From Cupriavidus sp. MP-37 (GTDB lineage Bacteria > Pseudomonadota > Gammaproteobacteria > Burkholderiales > Burkholderiaceae): a DNA stretch of 64,000 nucleotides. The position numbers and the translations under genes are program-made. Of this stretch, positions 41,250 through 50,876 are shown piece by piece. The notes under the pieces are model-generated. The model saw only the letters and a list, made by a program, of their open reading frames with translations. It did not search any database and was not told the origin of the DNA. Within the stretch, counting starts at the first letter, position 1, and each line of letters starts with the position of its first letter. The stretch is from NCBI RefSeq assembly GCF_020618415.1, contig NZ_CP085344.1, positions 186,001 to 250,000 of the forward strand, in the 5' to 3' direction.

Positions 41250-42767
41250 GTGAGCATCGCAGAAAACCGGCAACTGGCCGAAATCCACCATTTCATCGGC
41301 GGCACCGTGCGCCGCGCCGGCGGCCAGCGCCAGGCGGATGTGTTCAACCCCGCCACCGGCGCAGTGTCCGCGCGCGTGGCGCTGGGCACCGCGCAGGACG
41401 TGGCCGATGCCGTCGCCGCCGCCAAGGCCGCCTTCCCGGCGTGGGCGGATACGCCGCCGCTGCGCCGCGCGCGCATCCTGTTCAAGTTCAAGGAGTTGCT
41501 GGACCAGCACCACGACGACCTCGCCGCGCTGATCACGCGCGAGCACGGCAAGGTGTTCTCCGATGCCAAGGGCGAGGTCACGCGCGGCATCGAGGTGGTG
41601 GAGTTTGCCTGCGGCATCCCCAACCTGCTCAAGACCGATTTCACCGACAACATCGGCGGCGGCATCGACAACTGGAACCTGCGCCAGCCGCTGGGCGTGG
41701 TGGCCGGCATCACCCCCTTCAACTTCCCGGTGATGGTGCCGATGTGGATGTTCCCGGTGGCGCTGGCGTGCGGCAATACCTTCGTGCTCAAGCCGTCCGA
41801 GCGCGATCCGTCGCCGAGCCTGCTGATCGCCGATCTGCTGCGCCAGGCCGGCCTGCCCGACGGTGTGTTCAACGTGGTGCAGGGCGACAAGGAAGCGGTC
41901 GACGCGCTGCTGGCGCACCCGGACGTGCAGGCGCTGTCGTTCGTCGGCTCGACTCCGATCGCCGAATACATCTATACCGAAGGGACGAAACACGGCAAGC
42001 GCGTGCAGGCATTGGGCGGCGCCAAGAACCACCTGGTGGTGATGCCCGACGCGGATCTCGACCAGGCCGTCGATGCACTGATCGGCGCCGCCTATGGTTC
42101 GGCCGGCGAGCGCTGCATGGCGATCTCGGTGGCGGTGGCGGTCGGCGAGGTGGCCGACCAGCTGGTGCCGCGGCTGGCCGAACGCGCCCGCGCGCTGAAG
42201 ATCCGCAACGGCATGGACGCCGATGCCGAGATGGGCCCGCTGGTGACCGGCGCGCACAAGGCCAAGGTCGAAGGCTACATCGCCAAAGGCGTGGAAGAGG
42301 GCGCGACGCTGGTGACCGATGGCCGCGGCCACCAGGTCGACGGCCACGAGAATGGCTTCTACGTCGGCGGCACGCTGTTCGACCACGTGAAGCCCGACAT
42401 GACGATCTACAAGGAAGAGATCTTCGGCCCGGTGCTGTCGGTGGTGCGCGTGCATGACTTTGCCGAGGCGGTGGCGCTGATCAACGCGCACGAGTATGGC
42501 AACGGCGTGTCTTGCTACACCAGCGACGGCGGCATCGCGCGCGCGTTCGCGCGGCAGATCCAGGTGGGCATGGTCGGCATCAACGTGCCGATCCCGGTGC
42601 CGATGGCGTGGCATTCGTTCGGCGGCTGGAAGCGCTCGCTGTTCGGTGACCACCATGCCTATGGCGAAGAGGGCGTGCGCTTCTACACGCGCTACAAGAG
42701 CGTGATGCAGCGCTGGCCGGACTCGATCGCCAAGGGCGCCGAGTTCACCATGCCGGTGGCGAAGTAA
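41250..42767 (+). CDS. mmsA: CoA-acylating methylmalonate-semialdehyde dehydrogenase
   Basis: A 505-residue ALDH-superfamily member that converts malonate or methylmalonate semialdehyde to acetyl- or propionyl-CoA. Diagnostic segments are HFIGGTVRR at the N-terminus, [56 protein letters not shown] (the glutamate of ordinary ALDHs is replaced by asparagine, typical for this CoA-dependent family) and the catalytic cysteine in [10 protein letters not shown]. Translation is assigned to GTG 41250, which has GAAGGAAA upstream and gives the conserved N-terminus. Confidence 0.94.
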   Translation: MSIAENRQLAEIHHFIGGTVRRAGGQRQADVFNPATGAVSARVALGTAQDVADAVAAAKAAFPAWADTPPLRRARILFKFKELLDQHHDDLAALITREHGKVFSDAKGEVTRGIEVVEFACGIPNLLKTDFTDNIGGGIDNWNLRQPLGVVAGITPFNFPVMVPMWMFPVALACGNTFVLKPSERDPSPSLLIADLLRQAGLPDGVFNVVQGDKEAVDALLAHPDVQALSFVGSTPIAEYIYTEGTKHGKRVQALGGAKNHLVVMPDADLDQAVDALIGAAYGSAGERCMAISVAVAVGEVADQLVPRLAERARALKIRNGMDADAEMGPLVTGAHKAKVEGYIAKGVEEGATLVTDGRGHQVDGHENGFYVGGTLFDHVKPDMTIYKEEIFGPVLSVVRVHDFAEAVALINAHEYGNGVSCYTSDGGIARAFARQIQVGMVGINVPIPVPMAWHSFGGWKRSLFGDHHAYGEEGVRFYTRYKSVMQRWPDSIAKGAEFTMPVAK

Positions 42768-42784
42768 GCGCCGGGGCCCGGGGC

Positions 42785-43135
42785 ATGAAGGTCAACCGCA
42801 TCGTTGCCAACATCGGCACCGCCGACCCCGGCCAGGCCCGCGTGTTCTACCAGGACGTGCTGGGCCTGGAGCTGCTGATGGACCACGGCTGGATCCGCAC
42901 CTACGGCAGCGATGCCGCGGCGCGGACCCAGGTCAGCTTTGCCGTGGAAGGCGGCAACGGCACGCCGGTGCCGGCGCTGTCGATCGAAGTCGACGATGTC
43001 GACGAAGCCCACCGCCGCATGGTGGCCGCCGGCTTTGCGGTGGAATACGGCCCGGCCGACGAGCCGTGGGGTGTGCGGCGCTTCTTTGTGCGCGATCCGT
43101 TCGGACAGCTGGTCAATATCCTCGCGCACGCCTGA
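42785..43135 (+). CDS. VOC-family glyoxalase/bleomycin-resistance-like protein
   Basis: A 116-residue vicinal-oxygen-chelate protein built of two beta-alpha-beta3 units (VNRIVANIGTADPGQARVFYQDVLGLEL and SIEVDDVDEAHRRMVAAGF), ending in the typical RRFFVRDPFGQLVNILAHA. It starts 17 nt after mmsA and is probably in that transcript. The substrate and metal are unknown. Confidence 0.85.
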   Translation: MKVNRIVANIGTADPGQARVFYQDVLGLELLMDHGWIRTYGSDAAARTQVSFAVEGGNGTPVPALSIEVDDVDEAHRRMVAAGFAVEYGPADEPWGVRRFFVRDPFGQLVNILAHA

Positions 43136-43308
43136 GGGCGGGCCTTGTCTGCCATCAGTGCCGGCCTGGGCCGGCTTTCCTATCATTCCTGCAACGTGCT
43201 GGCCGCGCGCAAGTGATGTATGCGCCCGGCCAGCGGCGTACACTAGCGCCCTTTTTTCCGGGCCCGCGCGTTGCCGCCGCGGCCCGGCCATTGTTGCAGG
43301 GAGTCTGA

Positions 43309-44706
43309 ATGAGCTTGTTCCGCACCAAGGACATCGACGCGATGCTGGCCGTCGCGCGCGATGACGGCCTGAAAAAAGTGCTGGGTCCGGTCGACCTGGT
43401 GCTGATGGGCATCGGCGCCATCATCGGCACCGGCATCTTCGTGCTGACCGGCACCGGCGCGCTGACCGCCGGGCCGGCGCTGACGGTGTCGTTCGTGATC
43501 GCGGCGCTGGCGTGCGGGTTTGCCGCGCTGTGCTACGCGGAGTTCGCCTCGGCGATCCCGGTATCGGGCTCGATCTATACCTACAGCTATGCCACGCTGG
43601 GCGAGATCGTCGCATGGATGATCGGCTGGGACCTGCTGCTCGAATACGGGCTGGCGACGTCGGCGGTGTCGGTGGGCTGGTCGGGCTATTTCCAGTCGCT
43701 GATGGCGGGCTTCGGCATGAAGCTGCCGGCGGCGCTGAGCGCGGCGCCGGGCTCGGTGCCGGGCGTGCACACCGTGCTGAACCTGCCGGCGTGCCTGATC
43801 ATGCTGGCCATCACCTGGGTGGTGTCCTACGGCGTGCGCGAGTCCGCGCGCGTCAACAACCTGATGGTGGCAGTGAAGATCGGCGTGGTGCTGCTGTTTA
43901 TCGCGGTGGGCGTGTGGCACGTGCAGCCGGCCAACTGGCAGCCGTTCGCACCGTTCGGCTTTGCCGGCATCTTCAATGCGGCGGCGCTGGTGTTCTTCGC
44001 CTTCATCGGCTTCGATGCCGTGACCTCGGCCGCGGAAGAAGTGCGCAACCCGCGCCGCGACCTGCCGATCGGCATCATCGGCTCGCTCGCGGTGTGCACG
44101 GTGCTGTATGTGGTGGTGGCGGCGATCATGACCGGCATCGTGCCGTTCGCGAAGTTCGCCGGCGTCGACCACCCGGTCTCGCTGGCGCTGCAGTTTGCCG
44201 GGCAGAACTGGGTGGCGGGCTTTGTCGACCTGGGCGCGATCCTGGGCATGACCACGGTGATCCTGGTGATGACCTACGGCCAGACCCGCGTGATCTTCGC
44301 CATGTCGCGCGACGGGTTGCTGCCCGAGCGGCTGTCGTCGGTGCATCCGGTCCATGCCACGCCGTATTTCGCCACCTGGACCGTCGGTGTGGTGTTTGCC
44401 GCGATTGCCGCCTTTGTGCCGCTGAAGGTGCTGGCGGAGCTGATCAATATCGGCACGCTGGCCGCCTTTACGCTGATCTCGGTCGCGGTGCTGGTGCTGC
44501 GCAAGACCCGGCCCGAGCTGCCGCGCGCGTTCCGCTGCCCGGGCGTGCCGGTGGTGCCGCTGCTGTCGATCGGCTTCTGCCTGTTTCTGATGGCACACCT
44601 GCAGGCGCTGACCTGGGCCGCCTTCCTGGTGTGGCTGGCGCTGGGGCTGGTGATCTACTTTGCCTATGCGCGGCGCAATGCCGTGCTGCATAACCACGGC
44701 GGCTGA
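43309..44706 (+). CDS. APC-family amino acid permease
   Basis: A 465-residue inner-membrane transporter with about twelve hydrophobic spans. The TM1 unwound motif is LMGIGAIIGTGIFVLTGT, followed by AALCYAEFASAIPVSGSIYTYSYATLGEIVAWMIGWDLLLEYG, and FFAFIGFDAVTSAAEEVRNPRRDLPIGI in the TM6 region, as in cationic amino acid transporter-like permeases. The substrate is probably an amino acid or amine; closeness to two MocR genes and the transaminase suggests an amino compound. It is convergent with MocR 2. Confidence 0.9.
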   Translation: MSLFRTKDIDAMLAVARDDGLKKVLGPVDLVLMGIGAIIGTGIFVLTGTGALTAGPALTVSFVIAALACGFAALCYAEFASAIPVSGSIYTYSYATLGEIVAWMIGWDLLLEYGLATSAVSVGWSGYFQSLMAGFGMKLPAALSAAPGSVPGVHTVLNLPACLIMLAITWVVSYGVRESARVNNLMVAVKIGVVLLFIAVGVWHVQPANWQPFAPFGFAGIFNAAALVFFAFIGFDAVTSAAEEVRNPRRDLPIGIIGSLAVCTVLYVVVAAIMTGIVPFAKFAGVDHPVSLALQFAGQNWVAGFVDLGAILGMTTVILVMTYGQTRVIFAMSRDGLLPERLSSVHPVHATPYFATWTVGVVFAAIAAFVPLKVLAELINIGTLAAFTLISVAVLVLRKTRPELPRAFRCPGVPVVPLLSIGFCLFLMAHLQALTWAAFLVWLALGLVIYFAYARRNAVLHNHGG

Positions 44707-44720
44707 CCGGTGGCGCAGCG

Positions 44721-46130
44721 TCAGCGCGCGCCGCGCTCCGCTGCCGCCTTCATGAACGCCACCGCGCGCGGCTCGTTGGCATAGGCGGCGTTGATGCGGA
44801 TCCACGCCGAGGTCTCGCCGCCCGGGCGGAAGTAGTTGCCGGGCGCCAGCGTCACGCCGAATTCCTCGCCCAGCGTCACCAGTTCGCGCGAATCCTCGAT
44901 GCCGGGCGGGCGTGCCCACAGGAAGTTGCCGCCAGAGGGCTGGCAGAACACCTCCCAGCCGTTGCCGTGCAACTGGCGCACCGCGTTGGCGACGGCTTCG
45001 CGCACGCGCAGCCGCAGCCGTTCCACGTATTTGCGGTAGCCGCCGCGCTCCAGCAGCGCCGCGGTCACCGCCTCGGCAAAGTGCGAGCCGGCCACGCTGG
45101 TCAGCACCTTCACATCGACCAGGTCCTTGACCAGCGCCTTGTCGGCCACCAGGTAGCCGATCCGCAGCGACGCCGACACCGTCTTGGAAAAGCCGCCGAT
45201 GTAGATCACGTGCTCGAGCTGGTCCAGCGTCGCCAGCCGGTCGGTGAAGTGGGTCTGGAAGTCCGAGAAGATATCGTCCTCGACGAAGCGGAAGCCATGC
45301 CGGCGCGCCAGCTCCAGCAGCCGGAACGCCACCGGCGGCGCCAGCGTCGAGCCGGTCGGGTTCTGCAGCACGCTGTTGGTGAAGAACAGCTTGGGCTTGT
45401 GCTGGCGCAGCAGCGCTTCGGTGGCGTCGGGGTCGGGGCCGTCGGGCGTGTGCGGCACGCCCACCAGCTGCACGCCGTGCAGCCGCAGCAGGCCGAACAG
45501 GTTGTAGTAGCCGGGGTCTTCGACGAACACCGTGTCGCCCGGCTTGAGCAGGTGCCGCACCACCAGGTCCAGCGCCTGGCTGGCGCCGGTGGTGATCAGC
45601 ACCTGCGGCAGTTCCGCGGCGATGCCGAGCTGGCGCACGCGCAGCAACACCTGGCGGCGCAGTTCCGGATGGCCCATCGGGGTGGCGTAGTGGATCACGC
45701 TGTCGATCTCGTTGCGCGAGATCGCGCGGATCGCCTGCGTCAGGCCTTCCACGTCGCGCCAGTTCTCGGGGACGAAGCCGCCCGCGAGCTTCAGCGTGCC
45801 GCTGGGATGGTTGAACTGCTCGAGGATATGGTCGGACAGGTCCTCGGCCAGGCTGGGGTCCGACCAGCCGCGCGCCGAGCGCCCCGCCAGCGGACTGTCC
45901 GCCACATAGAAGCCCGAGCCCTGGCGCGAATCGAGCAGCCCCTGCGACACCAGCCGGTCATAGGCCTCGATCACCGGGAAGCGGCTGATGCCGTTCTCCG
46001 CGGCCAGCTGCCGGATCGACGGCAGCCGCGCACCGGGGCGTGCCTCGCGGTTGCCGATCCACGCCTTCACGCCCTCGACGATCTGCTCGGTCAGCGGAAT
46101 TCCGGTGGAAGCATCTAAGATGAGTTTCAT
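44721..46130 (-). CDS. MocR-type GntR/aminotransferase regulator (2)
   Basis: A 469-residue GntR plus aminotransferase-like fusion, close in length and design to MocR 1. The winged helix is LTEQIVEGVKAWIGNREARPGARLPSIRQLAAENGISRFPVIEAYDRLVSQGLL, and the PLP lysine is in IGGFSKTVSASLRIGYL; LQNPTGST is present. ATG at 46130 removes a proline-rich upstream stretch. It is divergent from a DUF2917 gene and convergent with the permease; either may be its target. Candidate half-sites lie just upstream. Confidence 0.9.
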   Translation of the reverse strand: MKLILDASTGIPLTEQIVEGVKAWIGNREARPGARLPSIRQLAAENGISRFPVIEAYDRLVSQGLLDSRQGSGFYVADSPLAGRSARGWSDPSLAEDLSDHILEQFNHPSGTLKLAGGFVPENWRDVEGLTQAIRAISRNEIDSVIHYATPMGHPELRRQVLLRVRQLGIAAELPQVLITTGASQALDLVVRHLLKPGDTVFVEDPGYYNLFGLLRLHGVQLVGVPHTPDGPDPDATEALLRQHKPKLFFTNSVLQNPTGSTLAPPVAFRLLELARRHGFRFVEDDIFSDFQTHFTDRLATLDQLEHVIYIGGFSKTVSASLRIGYLVADKALVKDLVDVKVLTSVAGSHFAEAVTAALLERGGYRKYVERLRLRVREAVANAVRQLHGNGWEVFCQPSGGNFLWARPPGIEDSRELVTLGEEFGVTLAPGNYFRPGGETSAWIRINAAYANEPRAVAFMKAAAERGAR

Positions 46131-46163
46131 GAGCGGAGCTGCCGGGGAGGGCTGGCGAGGGCG

Positions 46164-46218
46164 CAACTGTCAGGAAAAACTACTGAACAGTTCATCGAAA
46201 ACTGTTCACAACTGTACA
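46164..46218. promoter_or_regulatory. Candidate MocR operator cluster (2)
   Basis: Four related half-sites: CAACTGTCA (46164-46172), TGAACAGTT (46184-46192), AACTGTTCA (46200-46208) and AACTGTACA (46210-46218). The central two are a perfect 9-bp inverted repeat with a 7-nt spacer. They resemble the AAACTGTAC sites beside MocR 1. Confidence 0.62.
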
Positions 46219-46332
46219 TGGGATTGTAGTGAGGGATGCGAATAATGGAAGCGTGGCGGAGGAAGGCGCCGGCATCCGCGTCCAGCAGAGCCCGGCACCC
46301 GAGATGACCGCCGGGCTGACAAGGAGTGCAAC

Positions 46333-46671
46333 ATGCGCGAACTACGGACTTTCGAACTGGACCAACCCGGACTGCCGGTAAGCTGGCGCGCCGGTTACGG
46401 GCAGACGGTCTGCGCGGTGGCGGGCAAGCTGTGGGTGACGGTGGAAGGCAATCCCAACGATATCTGGCTGGCGCCGGGCGACGAACTGGCGCTGCCGGAG
46501 GGCTACCGCGTGTGGCTATCGGGCGACGGCGCCGGGTCGCGCTTCACGCTGGCACAGGTGCCGGCGCCGTGGTCGCTGCGGCGCCTGCTGGCCTGGCTGC
46601 GCGCGCTGCGCCATCGGGTGGACGAGCACAGCACCGATGCATTCGGCGAGTGCCCGCGGATCTGGGCCTGA
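46333..46671 (+). CDS. DUF2917 domain protein
   Basis: A 112-residue protein with a cupin-like DUF2917 core (GQTVCAVAGKLWVTVEGNPNDIWLAPGDELALPEGYRVWLSG) at residues 24-66 and an arginine-rich C-terminal part. It has no signal peptide. The function is unknown. It is divergent from MocR 2 across a 202-nt gap carrying half-sites, so it may be controlled by it. GGAG lies upstream of ATG 46333. Confidence 0.78.
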   Translation: MRELRTFELDQPGLPVSWRAGYGQTVCAVAGKLWVTVEGNPNDIWLAPGDELALPEGYRVWLSGDGAGSRFTLAQVPAPWSLRRLLAWLRALRHRVDEHSTDAFGECPRIWA

Positions 46672-46779
46672 GCAGCGCCCGCTTCCTGCCGGAACAGGCC
46701 ACCTGCGGGTGGCCTTTTGCTTGGCGGTGGCGCCTACTCTATAAGGACGGAGCGAGGCGGCGCTCGGGGTTCCGCCCCA

Positions 46780-46810
46780 TTGCTTTACGTTAACGTCAAC
46801 GTCATATAAT
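46780..46810 (+). promoter_or_regulatory. MerR-type promoter/operator of icmF
   Basis: TTGCTT -35 (46780-46785) and a perfect TATAAT -10 (46805-46810) have a 19-bp spacer, the overlong spacing typical of MerR-family control. The spacer holds the near-palindrome TTTACGTTAACGTCAA (46784-46799) with the perfect core ACGTTAACGT. It resembles LiuR-type sites of branched-chain amino acid genes. Confidence 0.65.
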
Positions 46811-46860
46811 CGATCGGCCCCGGATCCCGGGGCAACAGCCCGCGCGCTTGCCGCCAAGCC

Positions 46861-46895
46861 GGCACAGAACGGCACAATGCGGCACAGAACGGCAC
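46861..46895 (+). repeat. Direct repeat in the icmF leader
   Basis: GGCACAGAACGGCAC occurs at 46861-46875 and again at 46881-46895, a 20-nt period, between promoter and start codon. The role is unknown. The rest of 46672-46953 shows nothing further. Confidence 0.7.
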
Positions 46896-46953
46896 CAGAC
46901 AGCATGACGGCGCACGCCGCGGTGGCAGCGAAACACCAGAGACGGTGGAGACA

Positions 46954-49900
46954 ATGACCGACCTTTCCGATGTCCATGATGTGCGCCGCGGTGCGCCCCA
47001 GCCCAAGCCGGCGGTGCCGGGCACCGGCCCGGCCAACAAGGTGCGCTTCGTCACGGCGGCGTCGCTGTTCGACGGCCACGATGCCTCGATCAACATCATG
47101 CGCCGCATCCTGCAGTCGCACGGCTGCGAGGTGGTCCACCTTGGCCACAACCGGTCGGTCGAGGAGATCGTCACCGCGGCGCTGCAGGAAGACGCGCAGG
47201 GCATTGCCATCTCCAGCTACCAGGGCGGCCATGTCGAGTACTTCAAGTACATGGTCGACCTGCTGCGCGAACGGGGCGGCGAACACGTGCAGGTCTTCGG
47301 CGGCGGCGGCGGCGTGATCGTGCCCGACGAGATCCGCGAGCTGCAGGCCTATGGCGTGGCCCGGATCTACAGCCCCGAGGACGGCCAGCGCATGGGCCTG
47401 GCCGGCATGATTGCCGACATGGTGCAGCGCTGCGACATCGACCTGTCGCGCTACGCGCCCACCTCGCTCGACCCCGTCGCCGCCGGCGACCGCCGCGCGC
47501 TGGCGCAACTGATCACCGCGCTCGAAAACGGCAAGGCCGATGCGGCGCTGGTGGCGGCGATGCATGCGCAGGCGCAGCAGGCATCGATTCCCGTGCTCGG
47601 CATCACCGGCACCGGCGGCGCCGGCAAGTCGTCGCTGACCGACGAGCTGATCCGCCGCTTCCGGCTGGACCAGCAGGATGCGCTGTCGATCGCCGTGATC
47701 TCGATCGACCCGTCGCGGCGCAAGTCGGGCGGCGCGCTGCTGGGCGACCGCATCCGCATGAACGCGATCAACCACCCCAACATCTTCATGCGCTCGATGG
47801 CGACGCGCGAGGCCGGCTCCGAGATCTCGCAGGCGCTGCCGGACGCGATCGCCGCGTGCAAGGTGGCGGGCTTCGACCTGGTGATCGTCGAGACTTCCGG
47901 CATCGGCCAGGGCGACGCCGCGATCGTGCCGCACGTGGACCTGTCGTTGTACGTAATGACGCCCGAGTTCGGCGCGGCGAGCCAGCTCGAGAAGATCGAC
48001 ATGCTCGACTTCGCCGACTTCGTCGCCATCAACAAGTTCGACCGCAAGGGCGCGCAGGATGCCTGGCGCGACGTGGCCAAGCAGGTGCAGCGCAACCGCG
48101 AGCAATGGCACGGCAGGCCCGAGGACATGCCGGTGTACGGCACCCAGGCCTCGCGCTTCAATGACGACGGCGTCACCATGCTGTACCAGGGCCTGCGCGA
48201 GGCGCTGGCCGGACATGGCCTGAAGGTGAAGGCGGGTACGCTGCCGGTGCTCACGGGCCGCATCTCCACCGGCCAGAACGTGATCGTGCCGCCGGCGCGC
48301 AGCCGCTACCTGGCCGAGCTGGCCGACACCGTGCGCGCCTACCACCGCCGCGTGGCCGAGCAGAGCCGCATTGCGCGCGAGCGCCAGCAGCTGCGCGAAT
48401 CGAGCCGCATGCTGCAGGCGGTGCAGGGCCAGGGCGATGTCGGCGCCGCGCTCGATGCACTCGCAGCGGAACGCGACAGCGCGCTCGGCCAGGTCGAACG
48501 CAAATTGCTTGCGATGTGGCCGCAGATGCGCGAGGCCTACAGCGGCGACGAATACGTGGTGAAGATCCGCGACAAGGAGATCCGCACCGGGCTGGTCACC
48601 ACCACGCTGTCGGGCACCAAGGTGCGCAAGGTGGTGCTGCCGCGCTTCGAGGACGACGGCGAGGTGCTGAAGTGGCTGATGCGCGAGAACGTGCCCGGCA
48701 GCTTCCCGTACACCGCCGGCGTGTTCGCCTTCAAGCGCGAAAACGAAGACCCGACGCGCATGTTCGCCGGCGAGGGCGATGCCTTCCGCACCAACCGGCG
48801 CTTCAAGCTGGTATCCGAGGGCATGGACGCCAAGCGCCTGTCGACCGCATTCGATTCGGTCACGCTGTACGGCGAAGACCCGCACGTGCGCCCCGACATC
48901 TACGGCAAGGTGGGCAACTCGGGCGTGTCGATCGCCACGCTCGACGACCTGAAGGTGCTGTACGACGGCTTCGACCTGACCAGCCCGAGCACGTCGGTGT
49001 CGATGACCATCAACGGCCCGGCGCCGACCATCCTGGCGATGTTCATGAACACCGCCATCGACCAGCAGCTCGACAAGTTCCGCGCCGACAACGGCCGCGA
49101 CCCCACCGCCGACGAAGAGGCCAAGATCCGCGCCTGGGTGCTGCAGAACGTGCGCGGCACGGTGCAGGCCGATATCCTGAAGGAAGACCAGGGCCAGAAC
49201 ACCTGCATCTTCTCCACCGAGTTCTCGCTCAAGGTGATGGGCGATATCCAGGAGTACTTCGTCCACCACCAGGTGCGCAACTTCTACTCGGTGTCGATCT
49301 CCGGCTACCACATCGCCGAGGCCGGCGCGAACCCGATCTCGCAGCTCGCCTTCACGCTGTCCAACGGCTTCACCTATGTCGAGGCCTACCTGGCGCGCGG
49401 CATGCACATCGACGACTTCGCGCCCAACCTGTCGTTCTTCTTCTCCAACGGCATGGATCCGGAGTACAGCGTGCTGGGTCGCGTCGCGCGCCGCATCTGG
49501 GCCGTGACCATGCGCGACAAATACGGCGCCAACGAGCGCAGCCAGAAGCTGAAGTACCACATCCAGACCTCGGGCCGCTCGCTGCATGCGCAGGAGATCG
49601 ACTTCAACGATATCCGCACCACGCTGCAGGCGCTGATCGCGATCTACGACAACTGCAACTCGCTGCACACCAATGCCTACGACGAGGCCATCACCACGCC
49701 CACCGGCGAATCCGTGCGCCGCGCGCTGGCGATCCAGCTGATCATCAACCGCGAGTGGGGCGTTGCCAGGTGCGAGAACCCCAACCAGGGCAGCTTCCTG
49801 ATCGAGGAGCTGACCGACCTGGTGGAAGAAGCGGTGCTGCAGGAGTTCGAGCGCATCGCCGAGCGCGGCGGCGTGCTGGGCGCGATGGAGACCGGCTACC

Positions 49901-50253
49901 AGCGCGGCAAGATCCAGGAGGAATCGCTCTACTACGAGCAGCTCAAGCACGATGGCACGCTGCCGCTGATCGGCGTGAACACCTTCCGCAATCCGGACGG
50001 CGACCCGGTCCCGCAGAAGCTGGAACTGGCGCGCTCCAGCGAGGCCGAGAAGCAGAGCCAGCTCGACCGCCTGCAGGCGTTCCAGCAGGCGCATGCCGAT
50101 GAAGCCCCGGCGATGCTGCAGCGGCTGCGCCAGGCCGTGATCGACAACCAGAACGTGTTCGCGGTGCTGATGGACGCGGTGCGGGTCTGCTCGCTGGGGC
50201 AGATCACGCATGCGCTGTTCGAGGTCGGCGGGCAGTATCGCCGCAATATGTAG
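46954..50253 (+). CDS. icmF: Fused isobutyryl-CoA mutase IcmF
   Basis: A 1,099-residue adenosylcobalamin enzyme in three parts. Residues 30-160 are the B12-binding domain with [14 protein letters not shown] (His42 as cobalt ligand). Residues 210-510 are a MeaB-like GTPase chaperone with Walker A GTGGAGKS (219-226) and NKFDRKG. The C-terminal part is the mutase barrel ([39 protein letters not shown]). This fusion defines IcmF, which interconverts isobutyryl- and n-butyryl-CoA; older annotations call it methylmalonyl-CoA mutase. ATG 46954 follows GGTGGAG; the in-frame GTG 46945 is less likely. HIT and PaaH genes follow. Confidence 0.95.
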   Translation: MTDLSDVHDVRRGAPQPKPAVPGTGPANKVRFVTAASLFDGHDASINIMRRILQSHGCEVVHLGHNRSVEEIVTAALQEDAQGIAISSYQGGHVEYFKYMVDLLRERGGEHVQVFGGGGGVIVPDEIRELQAYGVARIYSPEDGQRMGLAGMIADMVQRCDIDLSRYAPTSLDPVAAGDRRALAQLITALENGKADAALVAAMHAQAQQASIPVLGITGTGGAGKSSLTDELIRRFRLDQQDALSIAVISIDPSRRKSGGALLGDRIRMNAINHPNIFMRSMATREAGSEISQALPDAIAACKVAGFDLVIVETSGIGQGDAAIVPHVDLSLYVMTPEFGAASQLEKIDMLDFADFVAINKFDRKGAQDAWRDVAKQVQRNREQWHGRPEDMPVYGTQASRFNDDGVTMLYQGLREALAGHGLKVKAGTLPVLTGRISTGQNVIVPPARSRYLAELADTVRAYHRRVAEQSRIARERQQLRESSRMLQAVQGQGDVGAALDALAAERDSALGQVERKLLAMWPQMREAYSGDEYVVKIRDKEIRTGLVTTTLSGTKVRKVVLPRFEDDGEVLKWLMRENVPGSFPYTAGVFAFKRENEDPTRMFAGEGDAFRTNRRFKLVSEGMDAKRLSTAFDSVTLYGEDPHVRPDIYGKVGNSGVSIATLDDLKVLYDGFDLTSPSTSVSMTINGPAPTILAMFMNTAIDQQLDKFRADNGRDPTADEEAKIRAWVLQNVRGTVQADILKEDQGQNTCIFSTEFSLKVMGDIQEYFVHHQVRNFYSVSISGYHIAEAGANPISQLAFTLSNGFTYVEAYLARGMHIDDFAPNLSFFFSNGMDPEYSVLGRVARRIWAVTMRDKYGANERSQKLKYHIQTSGRSLHAQEIDFNDIRTTLQALIAIYDNCNSLHTNAYDEAITTPTGESVRRALAIQLIINREWGVARCENPNQGSFLIEELTDLVEEAVLQEFERIAERGGVLGAMETGYQRGKIQEESLYYEQLKHDGTLPLIGVNTFRNPDGDPVPQKLELARSSEAEKQSQLDRLQAFQQAHADEAPAMLQRLRQAVIDNQNVFAVLMDAVRVCSLGQITHALFEVGGQYRRNM

Positions 50254-50393
50254 ACCCGCCGGCACCGCGCAGAAAGCGTGCCCGATTACCGCGCAGGGCG
50301 GCCGCAGTGACGAGCCGCCCTGCGTTACACTCGAAGGCTGCGCCGGCGGCCGCGCCGCGGCTATCGTATTCCAGACAACGCAAGCCCGAAACC

Positions 50394-50831
50394 ATGGACA
50401 CCCAGTACAGCCCGAACAACATCTTTGCCAAGATCCTGCGCGGCGAAATGCCGTGCATCAAGGTGTACGAGGACGACGACACCATCGCCTTCATGGACAT
50501 CATGCCGCAGGCCGACGGCCATACGCTGGTGGTGCCCAAGGAAGCCGCGGTCAATCTGTTCGACCTGTCGGAGCGCGGCGCCCAGGCCGCCATTGTCGCC
50601 ACGCAGCGCGTGGCGCGCGCGGTGCGCGCGGCCTTCAGCCCCGACGGCATCTCGATCGGCCAGTTCAACGGCGCGGCGGCGGGCCAGACCGTGCCGCACA
50701 TCCATTTCCATATCGTGCCGCGCTACAACGACCAGGCGCTGCGCGGCCACGCGCGCGACATGCAGGAGCCGGAAGTGCTCAAGGGCCATGCCGAACGCAT
50801 CATCGCCGCGCTGCGCGAGCAGGGCGTCTGA
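50394..50831 (+). CDS. HIT-family (HINT-like) nucleotide-binding protein
   Basis: A 145-residue histidine-triad protein with the catalytic HIHFHIV motif (residues 103-109) and the N-terminal NIFAKILRGEMPCIKVYEDDDTIAFMDIMPQADGHTLVVPK. HINT enzymes hydrolyse adenosine phosphoramidates and acyl-adenylates in the cytosol. It lies between icmF and paaH; a role in clearing acyl-AMP by-products is possible but unproven. Confidence 0.93.
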   Translation: MDTQYSPNNIFAKILRGEMPCIKVYEDDDTIAFMDIMPQADGHTLVVPKEAAVNLFDLSERGAQAAIVATQRVARAVRAAFSPDGISIGQFNGAAAGQTVPHIHFHIVPRYNDQALRGHARDMQEPEVLKGHAERIIAALREQGV

Positions 50832-50876
50832 GGCCCCGCATCCAGGCATTCAACCAAGCAAGCAGAGGAAGACAAG

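Noticed and set aside
46672..46953. Cobalamin riboswitch in the icmF leader
   Set aside because: No B12-box (GCCACTG-like) element was found; the leader holds a MerR-type promoter and a direct repeat only.
46954..50253. Methylmalonyl-CoA mutase large subunit
   Set aside because: The order B12 domain - GTPase - mutase domain in one chain is specific to IcmF; methylmalonyl-CoA mutase lacks the fused GTPase.
46516..50265. A 1,249-codon open frame on the minus strand opposite icmF
   Set aside because: It is the codon-shadow of a GC-rich gene: histidine/arginine/alanine-rich with no family similarity, and icmF on the plus strand is complete.
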